From a virus, in IMG/VR virus record IMGVR_UViG_3300032282_002606, positions 1 to 31,988 of that record: 31,988 nt of DNA. One strand, 5' to 3'. The translations under genes and the position numbers were made by a program. Below are positions 15,061 through 23,615 of the stretch, one piece after another. Within the stretch, counting starts at the first letter, position 1. Each line of letters opens with the position of its first letter. The notes beneath the pieces were generated by a model. It was not told the DNA's origin, ran no database searches, and was given only the letters and a program-made list of their open reading frames with translations.

Positions 15061-15549
15061 ATGGCTGATTTATTAATGAAAATGCCTTTACCTTATGAAC
15101 CGAAAAGACAAAACCGATTCATTTTAAGGTTTCCTTCAAGTTTAGGTATAAACGAATGGTTTGTTGAATCAACAGTAAGACCACACATACAAATAAAAGA
15201 TGTTGAAATACCTTTTTTAAATACATCAACCTTTGTTGCCGGTAGATTTAACTGGCAGTCAATGCAAGTTGTATTTAGAGACCCAATTGGTCCTTCAGCT
15301 GCACAAGCACTTATGGAATGGGTTCGTTTACACGCAGAATCTGTTACAGGTCGTATGGGATACGCTGCGGGATATAAAAAAGACATTGATTTGGAGATGT
15401 TGGACCCAACCGGAGTTGTTGTTGAGAAATGGATTCTTTATGGAACTTTCTTAACTGATGTTAACTTCAACACATTGAATTATAGTCAAGATGGATTGGC
15501 AACTATCAATGCCACTCTTAGACCTGATAGATGTGTGTTAGTTTATTAA
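15061..15549 (+). CDS. Tail tube protein, T4 gp19-like
   Basis: A 162-aa protein, nearly identical in length to T4 gp19 (163 aa), placed after the sheath gene as expected. The features are those of the gp19/tube fold: NRFILRFPSSLGINEWFVESTVRP, a strand with IKDVEIPFLNTSTFVAGRF, then the helix SAAQALMEWVRLHAESVTGRMGYAAGYKKDIDLEMLDPTG, and a final beta-hairpin region. It polymerises around the tape measure to form the inner tube. Many copies are needed, which fits its two upstream TATTTAT copies and the strong terminator that follows. The ATG at 15061 has an AT-rich leader. Confidence 0.95.
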   Translation: MADLLMKMPLPYEPKRQNRFILRFPSSLGINEWFVESTVRPHIQIKDVEIPFLNTSTFVAGRFNWQSMQVVFRDPIGPSAAQALMEWVRLHAESVTGRMGYAAGYKKDIDLEMLDPTGVVVEKWILYGTFLTDVNFNTLNYSQDGLATINATLRPDRCVLVY

Positions 15550-15581
15550 TAGTATTGATATTAAAATAAAAAAACTTATAT

Positions 15582-15625
15582 TTAACCGTAGAGAAACTAT
15601 AAACTTTCTACGGTTAATTTTTTTT
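15582..15625 (+). terminator. Strong intrinsic terminator ending 2 bases before the gp26-like start codon
   Basis: TTAACCGTAGA (15582-15592) pairs perfectly with TCTACGGTTAA (15607-15617), extended by a G-T and an A-T pair inside, and is followed by eight T. The ATG at 15628 comes two bases after the T-run, with no promoter-like element between. A TATATTTA at 15577-15584 lies just upstream of, and overlaps, the hairpin. Confidence 0.85.
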
Positions 15626-15627
15626 AT

Positions 15628-16371
15628 ATGGATACACAATCAAGAGAATATGGACAACAAAATTTAACTCTTCCACATGACGTAGTACCTTTACCATCGG
15701 AAGGACTTTTTTATAAAAATAAGAAAAAATCGGTTAAGGTGGGGTATCTTACAGCATCTGATGAAAATATTTTATTAGGTGGAGGTAATGATATTACAAC
15801 TAACCTAATACGTTCTAAACTATACGAACCCGACATTAAAGTGGAAGATTTATTGGAAGGAGATATTGAAGCGATATTAATTTTTTTAAGGAACACTTCG
15901 TTTGGACCGGAAATGGAAGTTACGTTAACCGATCCTATCACAAAAAAACAATTCAAATCAACAGTACTTTTAGATCAATTATCAATCATTAAAGGACAAG
16001 AACCTGACAATGAAGGTAGTTTTACAATTTTTCTACCTAAAAGTCAAGTTAGTATTAAAATAAAACCTTTAGTTTATAGAGACATACTTGAAATACAAAA
16101 AACACAAGAAAGTTATCCACAAAATAGAATTTTTCCTAAAGTCACCTACAGACTACAAAAAGAAATTATAGAGATAAATGGAAATAGTGATAAAGGTGAA
16201 ATATCTAAATTTATAGAACAAATGCCGATTATGGATTCTAAATTCATAAGAAAATTTATGAATGATAATGAACCAAGATTAGACTTAACAAAAGAAATTA
16301 TTGCCCCTTCAGGAGAAAGACTTACTGTAAACGTTGGTCTAGGGGTGGAGTTTTTTCGTCCTTTCTTCTGA
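15628..16371 (+). CDS. Baseplate hub assembly chaperone, T4 gp26-like (short, zero-frame product)
   Basis: A 247-aa protein. It has the layout of the T4-type baseplate protein family (gp26): PLPSEGLFYKN near the start, a GYLTASDENIL segment, helices with IRSKLY and IEAILIFLRNTSFGPEME, then a beta domain FKSTVLLDQLSII, IKPLVYRDILEIQK and a C-terminal strand NVGLGVEFFRP. The FF-x-P ending is typical of the family. It should help build the hub rather than be a major virion part. Its T8 terminator sits just before the ATG, so its expression may need read-through. Codons 242-243 are TTT TTT followed by CGT, and a second frame opens here: see the frameshift extension. The stop is a TGA at 16369-16371, only five codons after the slippery site. 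Confidence 0.8.
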   Translation: MDTQSREYGQQNLTLPHDVVPLPSEGLFYKNKKKSVKVGYLTASDENILLGGGNDITTNLIRSKLYEPDIKVEDLLEGDIEAILIFLRNTSFGPEMEVTLTDPITKKQFKSTVLLDQLSIIKGQEPDNEGSFTIFLPKSQVSIKIKPLVYRDILEIQKTQESYPQNRIFPKVTYRLQKEIIEINGNSDKGEISKFIEQMPIMDSKFIRKFMNDNEPRLDLTKEIIAPSGERLTVNVGLGVEFFRPFF

Positions 16372-16510
16372 GTATAGAAAAAGTCAAATAGACGAATTTT
16401 ATTATTTGAATACATTAATGAAAGTTAGTTATTCAGATTTTGAAAAAATGCCAATTTTTGTTAGAAAATATTTACTGAATAAATGGATAGAAGATAATAA
16501 GAAGGACTGA
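16358..16510 (+). CDS. Out-of-frame extension of the gp26-like protein, probably by +1 frameshift
   Basis: In the +1 frame relative to the gp26-like gene, 50 codons run from 16358 to a TGA at 16508. They would extend the product from Phe243 to 293 aa. The peptide has a regular helical pattern, with DEFYYLNTLMKVSYSDFEKMP and FVRKYLLNKWIED, of the type seen in the second half of tail assembly chaperones (hydrophobic pairs, SYxDxxxMP, then a basic Arg-x-Tyr/Trp-x-Leu helix). The likely slip is at TTT TTT C: tRNA-Phe in the P site can move one base to TTC, which it reads better. The alternative is a separate 30-codon gene from ATG 16418. The stop codon overlaps the terminator hairpin, and the tape measure gene follows, which is the order seen for G/GT-type chaperone genes. 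Confidence 0.6.
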   Translation, partial: VLSSEYRKSQIDEFYYLNTLMKVSYSDFEKMPIFVRKYLLNKWIEDNKKD

Positions 16511-16534
16511 AAAATCAGTCCTTCTTCTATTTAT
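16499..16534 (+). terminator. Terminator hairpin before the tape measure gene, overlapping a TATTTAT element
   Basis: GAAGGACTGA (16501-16510) pairs perfectly with TCAGTCCTTC (16515-16524), extended by two A-T pairs, around AAAA. A weak T-rich tail follows and ends in TATTTAT (16528-16534), 16 bases before the tape-measure ATG. It acts both as the end of the chaperone unit and as a candidate promoter for the next gene. Confidence 0.75.
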
Positions 16535-16550
16535 ATAAAAAAGAATTTTT

Positions 16551-18287
16551 ATGTTAGATGATAAAGAAACAACCGATGAATTAGGTGGTAGAGTTAGTGA
16601 TATATTAAAGTTTGATTTAGAACGTTTTAGAGAAAGTATTGATTCAATGCAAAAAGGTGCAACTGAAATAAACAAAACATTTTTACAAACTAGAGGAAGA
16701 ATTACTGAATTAATGGTTTCTATTGAAGATAGTATACCTGTAATAAATTCTTTAAATGGAAACTTCAATGATGTTTTAAAGACAATGTCGGATATCGCGA
16801 AAGCAACTCAAAGAAATGTAGTGGCATCTACTGAAGATACCGGAAAATTATTTGCCGCAAGTCAATTGTTAGGACTTGAGGTAAAAGACATTGTTGAAAA
16901 TTTTAGAGATATAGGTGTTCAGTTTCCTCAAATAGGTAAACAACTTGAGGAGTCAATAAATTATATTCAAAGTGTTGGTGCGAATGCTGGACAAGTAATG
17001 AGAACTGTTATGTCTAGTATGGATAAAATGAATGAATTTTCATTTCAAAATGGTGTACAAGGATTAACAAAGATGGCAACTCAAGCATCTTTAATGAACT
17101 ATGATATGAAGGAAACCTTTAGAATTGCGGATAAAGGAATTGATCCTGAAGGTGCGATTGAATTGGCGAATACATTTCAAAGACTTGGTGTTGCCGCTGG
17201 TGATTTAGTTAATCCGTTTCAAATAATGAATCAATCTTTAACTAACCCCGAAGGATTACAAAATAATATAATTAACATGACAAAACAATTTGCCGTGTTT
17301 GATGAAAAAACAAAATCATTTAAAATAAGTGAACAAGGTATTTTAACTTTGAGACAATTTAGTAAAGAAACTAATACAAGTTATGATAATTTGGCAAAAA
17401 CAGCGTTAGCGGCTGCAGACTTAGACGAAAGACTCCGACAACTAAATCCTCAAATAAATTTTGAAAATGAAGAAGATAAACAATATTTGATGAATATTGC
17501 TGATATGAAGAAGGATGGTAAGTATGAAGTTACATTAAAAGATGGTGTTAAAAAAGAATTACAAAATCTTAACCAAGAAGAATTTGACGAATTAATTAAA
17601 CAACAAAAAACGGGTCCTAAATCTTTAGAGGATATTGCAAAAAGTCAATTAACAATGACTGAGTTATCGACAGGTTACCTTGAATCAATTAAGAATACAA
17701 TAGTTGGGGGGGTAATATCAACACCTTTATTTACTCAAAATGTTGAAGGATTAAGAAATTTAATTTCGGGACTTGGGGAATCCGCAATTAAAAATTTACC
17801 AAAAACCGATGAAACAAGAAATACTTTAGTTGAATTTACAAATCAAGCAATGAAATTATTGAAAGATAAACCAAATACTGAACAATATACAAGAGATTTA
17901 GATATCTTAAAAGGTATGAAAGATTCTTTTTTACAAAGTGGTAATGATAGATTAAAACAATTTGCTATAGATTTTAATGAAAAAATAGGCGGAATTTCAC
18001 AAATTGAAAAATTAGTTAAAACTAATGTGGCTCAACCACTAACTGATTTTTTAGGTAAACCAAGTAACTATGGTAAAACGGCAACTGGTGTTGAGGAATC
18101 AAGAAATGTAAATTTAGGTGGTGGATTTACAATTAAAATTGCAACAGAACCTGGATCAACTGTGTCACAACAACAATTAGATAGTATTTTTAATAGTACT
18201 TCATTTAAAGAATTTATAATGTCAATTTCAAATTCACAGAATCCAAATAATAAGTCACCAATAAATGTAGTTTATACAAGTCGTTAA
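16551..18287 (+). CDS. Tail tape-measure-like protein
   Basis: A 578-aa protein, close to T4 gp29 (590 aa). It starts with a charged helical region, then long helical stretches with heptad-like spacing (residues ~15-180), then an alanine/glutamine-rich helical core with FQRLGVAAGDLVNPFQIMNQ and ETNTSYDNLAKTALAAADLDERL. This combination and its place directly behind the chaperone-like gene point to a tape measure. No enzymatic domain such as a lysozyme is visible, and no hydrophobic membrane-like segment is obvious. The C-terminus (~510-578) is Asn/Ser-rich and beta-like. The ATG follows a TATTTAT element and has no Shine-Dalgarno sequence. A hub-associated role is the main alternative. Confidence 0.7.
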   Translation: MLDDKETTDELGGRVSDILKFDLERFRESIDSMQKGATEINKTFLQTRGRITELMVSIEDSIPVINSLNGNFNDVLKTMSDIAKATQRNVVASTEDTGKLFAASQLLGLEVKDIVENFRDIGVQFPQIGKQLEESINYIQSVGANAGQVMRTVMSSMDKMNEFSFQNGVQGLTKMATQASLMNYDMKETFRIADKGIDPEGAIELANTFQRLGVAAGDLVNPFQIMNQSLTNPEGLQNNIINMTKQFAVFDEKTKSFKISEQGILTLRQFSKETNTSYDNLAKTALAAADLDERLRQLNPQINFENEEDKQYLMNIADMKKDGKYEVTLKDGVKKELQNLNQEEFDELIKQQKTGPKSLEDIAKSQLTMTELSTGYLESIKNTIVGGVISTPLFTQNVEGLRNLISGLGESAIKNLPKTDETRNTLVEFTNQAMKLLKDKPNTEQYTRDLDILKGMKDSFLQSGNDRLKQFAIDFNEKIGGISQIEKLVKTNVAQPLTDFLGKPSNYGKTATGVEESRNVNLGGGFTIKIATEPGSTVSQQQLDSIFNSTSFKEFIMSISNSQNPNNKSPINVVYTSR

Positions 18288-18307
18288 TAAAAAAAATATT
18301 AATAACC

Positions 18308-18314
18308 TATTTAT
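18308..18314 (+). promoter_or_regulatory. TATTTAT element upstream of the 1653-aa baseplate gene
   Basis: It lies 16 bases before the ATG at 18331, the same spacing as the tape-measure copy. No terminator hairpin is present in this gap. Confidence 0.45.
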
Positions 18315-18330
18315 AATAAAATAAAACTGA

Positions 18331-21300
18331 ATGGGTAATAGTCCTTTAGATTTTCCATCTACCGAATCGTTTAGGGTAAAGTTAAATAGAAGAAATTTAG
18401 CACCTTATCCTAAATCACCTAACCGAGCACAACCCCCAATTAATTATGAGGTTGTTTTACGGGATTATGCTGTCGTTGATTCACCTGATGTTTTAATAGA
18501 TGAACCCATATTAGCAAATGAATTATACTCATTAAATAGATATGGACAAGACGGTGGGTATGATATTGTTGCTGATCCAAATAGAATATTAAATACCCAA
18601 TCAAACTTAGGGGAATATGGGTACCAAGATGCTAATATAATACAAGAAGCTCCTTATGAGGCGAATAAACCCGGTGGATGGAAAGTGTTGAATGCTTACG
18701 GAGACGGGACAACAGGTATATCAGATTCGGCGGTAGACATATCAAGATTAGATATTTTAGTAATAAATCAAGGAAGAACAGGTAATTCACAACCATATCC
18801 TACAACTTTTGTCCCATCATCATACACACCTTTAAGTATATTATTAAGTGACGCACCTTCGGGTACTAATGGTTCTCTTAGTCAAGATTCTTTTATTGCA
18901 CGATTAGGTGCTAAGGTATTGAGGAAAGAGTTCCAAGATAGAGTTGCTAGACAACTTCTTAGACAAACAATTGGAAGAGCCAATATATTAAATCCGAATA
19001 GTGGTACAGGTGTATTAGGGGTGATAACAGGTTCGGTACCATTATTAGAACCTAATTATTCAATTACAATTCCTTCTAACCCGATAACCGCATCCGCACA
19101 ATTTGCTTTAAGCTTAGCAGGAAGTTATATACCGGTATCACCTATACCGGGTTCGTACTTTGATAGTTCAATTAATGCCGGACAACCAACAACACTTCAA
19201 CAAATTACCAATGCATTTACAAATACAGGTGTTGGTAATTTTTTATCAAGTTTATTAGGACCACCAAAAAATGGTTCACAATTATTTTTAAATAATACCG
19301 GGGCAGGACAGAAATCATTGTTATTTAAAAATTTAGATTATAACAAATTTAAACCCGGATATGAAAGAAATTTTATTGATAGATTAGGTGGGGTATTATT
19401 TGGTACGAGTGCTAATAATAGTAACTACTATATCGGTTCAACAAGTTCGGAACCATCAAGAGTTTTTTCACCAAGTAATGATTTACCTGTAGATGAATTT
19501 AATAGGGAAATACAGTCACCTGTTTATGGACCTTCTGAAATGGCTCAACTATATGAAGGACCTAGCCAAAGTATTAAATTGGGTGCAAATGGACCTACTT
19601 ATAGTGATGGGGGAGGTATTGAAGGTGGATTTACATGGGTATCACCTAAATATAAGGGAAATGCGGGGTATAAAGTCGGTGTTGGGGGTGAGAATATCAA
19701 ACAAGACTCAGACTTCAAGGAAGCGTCTTATAATTCGACAGAATCAACAAATTTTGAATTTAAAGGTGGATCAATATTAGATGATACCCAAAGGATAATT
19801 AAAAGTCAACCTAGTGGTGGTAGAAGATTAAAACATGTAGGTAATGCTATGGATCAGGTTAGTAAAGTGTTCAATGATGGATATAAAGAATTAACCAAAG
19901 GTTCAAGAGTGTTATCGTATGTTGGAGATATTGGACAAGAAAAAGGTGCGGAATATTGTAGAGTATTTGCCAAAGATACCCCTTATTTACAATATAATGA
20001 TTTACAAAAAACTGATGGTATTACTACAGAAGGAAGAAGATTTAGTTATTCGGTATTTGATAAGACATATAATTTAAATATGTATCCAAATAAACAGGAA
20101 GGGGGACAAGATTCAACCAATCTAATTGGGGGAGGAGAGAACGGATATGCAAAAAAATATATGTTTTCTATTGAAAATCTTTCATGGAGAACATCAAATA
20201 AACCGGGGTATACATGGGCAGATTTACCAATTTGTGAAAGAGGGCCTAATCATGGTAGAGTAATGTGGTTCCCCCCATATGGATTAACATTTACTGAAGG
20301 TAGTAGTGCAAGTTGGAAATCAACAGATTTTATAGGTAGACCTGAACCAATTTATACTTATAGTAATACAAATAGAACAGGTACTTTATCTTGGAAAATA
20401 GTTGTGGATCATCCATCTGCATTAAATGTTATTGTAAATAAAGTTTTAAATAATGAAACAAATAAAACAAGGGTTGATAGTATATTAGAATCTTTTTTTG
20501 CTGGATGTAGAAAGTATGACTTATACGATTTGGCAAAAAAATATTACATGATTAAAACAAGTGATTTAACTCAAATACAAACTGAGTTAAATAACAAAAC
20601 ATTATCAACTGAACAAATAAAATATGTTGATAAAACTGTTAACAATGGTGGTCAGGTTGTTAAAACACCTGAAGTAGAACCCACAAATCCGTTCACAAAA
20701 TATGAACAATTAGGGTTTTATTTTGATAATGATATACCCAAAAAAGATTCGACAGTAACATCGTTTGATGACTATTATACACCATATATTGGGGAAAAAA
20801 CTGTTTATATTAATAATAATGCAATAACAGGACAATTTTTTTCGGACATAATTGAAAACAATTTCCAAGAGTTAATTAACTTGGCAAACGATTTAGTTAA
20901 TGAATATACTAAAAATCCAAATATATTAGTAACTATTAGATTAGTAGGAAGTGCGTCCGCACCGGCAACAAAAACATATAATGTTGCTTTATCACAAAGA
21001 AGAATTGATTCGGTTAGAAACTGGTTTAAAACATATCCTATTTTATCACAAGCAATCGGTCCTGACAATAACGGTAATTTAAAAATAATGGGATCTCCAC
21101 AAGGAGAACAAACTGTGGTAACGCCAAGAGGACAAAAAGTATTTAATACTTATACTTGTTCTGATCAAGATAATAAATCAACATTATCTCACGAAATATA
21201 TACAATAAATGCGATGGCGTGTAGGCGAGTTGCGATTGCGTCAATTGAAGCGAAAATTGGAGGAGTTCCTGCAAGTGAGTCAAAAACACCCGATAATTTT

Positions 21301-23292
21301 GTAACAACAACAACTGGTACCGTAGAAAAAGGTACTAAAACAGTAACAGAAGAAGTTCAAAGAACCGTTTTAAGGGATAATATAACAAAAAGAGTGTTAA
21401 GATCTTTATTATCAGAATGTGATTATTTTGAAACAATTAAAGAAGAAACACCATTAGTGTTTGACAACTTAAAAGATAAACTTAAATTCTTTCACCCATC
21501 GTTCCACTCAATGACACCGGAAGGTTTAAATTCAAGATTAACTTTCTTACAACAGTGTATGAGACCTGGTGATACAATACCTGTAGTTAAAACTATTGAT
21601 GGTAAAGACCAATTAGAATATAATAACGCAACTAATACGGCGTTTGGTGCACCACCGGTACTCGTATTAAGAGTGGGTGATTTTTATAATACAAAAATTA
21701 TACCGGATAATTTAAGTTTAACATATGAAAGTTTGGATATAAATCCTGAAGGTATTGGAATTCAACCTATGATAGCAAATGTTACATTAACATTTAAATT
21801 TGTTGGTGGAAGTGGATTAAAAGAAGCGGTTGATAAAATCCAAAACGGACTTTCATTTAATTTTTATGCTAACACAGAAATCTATGATGATAGAGCGGAT
21901 GTTACAGATGATAGTTATAAAGTTCTAGATAAGAATTTTTTAGATGCTATTGGGTTTGAAGTACCACCACCAACAGTAAATCAAGCAACAAACGACAACG
22001 GACAAAATAATAATAATACAATTGGAACAATAAAAACAAAAAATCCTACACAAACAGGAGAAACAGGGACAATTATATATAAAGATTTTATGGTTTATCT
22101 TGTTAATTCGTCCCAAGAATACTTCCAAAACATTATTAATAAATCAAAAGAAGTTAACACACAATATAATAATGCTGTATTACAAGTTTGGTCTTCGGAA
22201 AGAAAATATGTTGATGGTTATTTCCAATTAGATATTACTAATAAAGTAAAATTGTTTGGAAAACCTAATGATGTTGATAAAAAAGTTGATAAGATTATAA
22301 AAAAATTCGCAGACGATATTGATTCAAATAATGAATATTTAATAAAATGGATTGATAGTCGTAATTTCACCTCGAAAGTAAAAAGAAAATTAAAAGATAA
22401 TTACATTAATTATATTAATACTAAGAAAAATACATTTACAACTGGTTTAAATACAATAACACAAAATATTGTATTACAAGAACAAAATTATATTTCTAAG
22501 ATAGCAAGAGCAAATGTGATAACATTTGGTAGATTAGCTGAATCAAGAACGGACGGATTACAACAAAAAAATGGGTTTGTTGTGGTATATATAACAACAC
22601 CAACAAATAAAGTTACGGATAAAACTAAGGCAAATACTTTAGATGAATTAGAAGACGATATAAGAATTATAAGAACTTCAATTAACGATTATTACGATAA
22701 AATTAATAATCCACAAACTTTTATTTCTGACTCTCAGAATTATTCGGGTATTTTAACTTATGGTGGAAGTAATTCTAAAATTATTAGTGGAAATGTTTTT
22801 AATCCGTTTACTGATGGGTTTAGTGATGTTTCTTTACAAAGAAGTTATTTCCTTTTAAGTAATGATATTTTAGATTCAAAAAAGTACCAAATTTTTAAAC
22901 AAAGTTTAATTGGGGATATTATAAATAATCCTTCTATAATAGGTAATCAAAGAACTGATTTAGAACAACAATTTGATGAATGTTGGAATACTGTTAAACC
23001 TATATTTGAAAAAGAAAATAAAGTAACTAATGATTTTTTAAGTGAAATGGAAAAAAATTATTTAAAAGATTTTGTAAAGTATACACCATTTAATACCGCC
23101 AAAGAATATGAATTTGATTATACAGTATATTCAAAAGATGTTACACCAATTGAAAAACCATTAGAAAAACCTAGAAAAGAATACATCGAATCGTTGGGTT
23201 ATTCTACAAATAAGAATACTAATGATGAATGGTCTAGTGAAACCACAGTTTCCGGACATAAGATAATAATATCTAAAGTAAAACTTAACTAA
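18331..23292 (+). CDS. Giant tail/baseplate protein with tube-like domains and an OmpA-like domain
   Basis: A 1653-aa protein. Residues ~1-600 are Ser/Asn/Gly-rich with few helices. Residues ~605-745 have a tube-like module (YMFSIENLSWRT, GRVMWFPPYGLTF, FIGRPEPIYTY, then WKIVVDHPSALN). Residues ~820-980 resemble an OmpA/MotB peptidoglycan-binding domain: LVGSASAPATKTYN, then LSQRRIDSVRNWF at 887-899, with Arg890/Arg891. The Asp that usually precedes (for example D271 in A. baumannii OmpA) appears to be replaced by Ala/Ser, so muropeptide binding is uncertain. Residues ~1053-1185 hold a second tube/tube-initiator-like module with FHPSFHSMTPEGLNSR, LVLRVGDFYNTKI and FVGGSGLKEAV. The remaining ~430 residues are charged and helical. 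A T4 gp48/gp54-like tube-cap or hub role fits its place between tape measure and gp53-like genes. The stop and next start overlap (TAATG). Confidence 0.75.
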   Translation: MGNSPLDFPSTESFRVKLNRRNLAPYPKSPNRAQPPINYEVVLRDYAVVDSPDVLIDEPILANELYSLNRYGQDGGYDIVADPNRILNTQSNLGEYGYQDANIIQEAPYEANKPGGWKVLNAYGDGTTGISDSAVDISRLDILVINQGRTGNSQPYPTTFVPSSYTPLSILLSDAPSGTNGSLSQDSFIARLGAKVLRKEFQDRVARQLLRQTIGRANILNPNSGTGVLGVITGSVPLLEPNYSITIPSNPITASAQFALSLAGSYIPVSPIPGSYFDSSINAGQPTTLQQITNAFTNTGVGNFLSSLLGPPKNGSQLFLNNTGAGQKSLLFKNLDYNKFKPGYERNFIDRLGGVLFGTSANNSNYYIGSTSSEPSRVFSPSNDLPVDEFNREIQSPVYGPSEMAQLYEGPSQSIKLGANGPTYSDGGGIEGGFTWVSPKYKGNAGYKVGVGGENIKQDSDFKEASYNSTESTNFEFKGGSILDDTQRIIKSQPSGGRRLKHVGNAMDQVSKVFNDGYKELTKGSRVLSYVGDIGQEKGAEYCRVFAKDTPYLQYNDLQKTDGITTEGRRFSYSVFDKTYNLNMYPNKQEGGQDSTNLIGGGENGYAKKYMFSIENLSWRTSNKPGYTWADLPICERGPNHGRVMWFPPYGLTFTEGSSASWKSTDFIGRPEPIYTYSNTNRTGTLSWKIVVDHPSALNVIVNKVLNNETNKTRVDSILESFFAGCRKYDLYDLAKKYYMIKTSDLTQIQTELNNKTLSTEQIKYVDKTVNNGGQVVKTPEVEPTNPFTKYEQLGFYFDNDIPKKDSTVTSFDDYYTPYIGEKTVYINNNAITGQFFSDIIENNFQELINLANDLVNEYTKNPNILVTIRLVGSASAPATKTYNVALSQRRIDSVRNWFKTYPILSQAIGPDNNGNLKIMGSPQGEQTVVTPRGQKVFNTYTCSDQDNKSTLSHEIYTINAMACRRVAIASIEAKIGGVPASESKTPDNFVTTTTGTVEKGTKTVTEEVQRTVLRDNITKRVLRSLLSECDYFETIKEETPLVFDNLKDKLKFFHPSFHSMTPEGLNSRLTFLQQCMRPGDTIPVVKTIDGKDQLEYNNATNTAFGAPPVLVLRVGDFYNTKIIPDNLSLTYESLDINPEGIGIQPMIANVTLTFKFVGGSGLKEAVDKIQNGLSFNFYANTEIYDDRADVTDDSYKVLDKNFLDAIGFEVPPPTVNQATNDNGQNNNNTIGTIKTKNPTQTGETGTIIYKDFMVYLVNSSQEYFQNIINKSKEVNTQYNNAVLQVWSSERKYVDGYFQLDITNKVKLFGKPNDVDKKVDKIIKKFADDIDSNNEYLIKWIDSRNFTSKVKRKLKDNYINYINTKKNTFTTGLNTITQNIVLQEQNYISKIARANVITFGRLAESRTDGLQQKNGFVVVYITTPTNKVTDKTKANTLDELEDDIRIIRTSINDYYDKINNPQTFISDSQNYSGILTYGGSNSKIISGNVFNPFTDGFSDVSLQRSYFLLSNDILDSKKYQIFKQSLIGDIINNPSIIGNQRTDLEQQFDECWNTVKPIFEKENKVTNDFLSEMEKNYLKDFVKYTPFNTAKEYEFDYTVYSKDVTPIEKPLEKPRKEYIESLGYSTNKNTNDEWSSETTVSGHKIIISKVKLN

Positions 23293-23615
23293 TGTCTATA
23301 CAATACTTTAATAGATATCGAAATTTTTTAATAAATGGTGAACAAACTGTTGTTCCTTACGTGCAATTACCACAAAAAACGACAGATAAAACTTATATTT
23401 ATAAAGTCGGTAAAAGTAGGTTGGATAAAGTTTCACAAGAATATTATACAACACCTTTCTTTGGGTGGTTAATTTTACAAGCAAATCCTAAATTTGGTGG
23501 GTTAGAAAATAATATTACTGATGGTTCAATCTTGATTATTCCATATCCTTTATTAACATCATTACAGGACTATAATAGTGCTTTAGAAAATTATTTTTAT
23601 TATTATGGCAGATAA
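23292..23615 (+). CDS. Baseplate protein with LysM-like fold, T4 gp53-like
   Basis: A 107-aa protein. The core is a LysM-type module: TYIYKVGKSRLDKVSQEYYTTPFFGWLILQANPKFGGLENNITDGSILIIPYP (residues ~34-85), with the usual Tyr-x-Val-x-x-Gly/Ser then a Gly-Trp-Leu-Ile-Leu helix and an Ile-x-Pro closing strand. T4 gp53 uses the same fold to join wedges. In many myophages a small LysM-like protein near the hub genes plays the same part. It starts in a TAATG overlap with the stop of the upstream giant gene and ends 11 bases inside the downstream one, so it is strongly coupled. It is too short to be a lysin and has no secretion signal. Confidence 0.8.
   Translation: MSIQYFNRYRNFLINGEQTVVPYVQLPQKTTDKTYIYKVGKSRLDKVSQEYYTTPFFGWLILQANPKFGGLENNITDGSILIIPYPLLTSLQDYNSALENYFYYYGR

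Noticed and set aside
15093-15386. A 97-codon open frame on the minus strand across the tube gene
   Set aside because: The plus strand here encodes a clear gp19-like tube protein; the antisense frame has no recognisable domain or leader.
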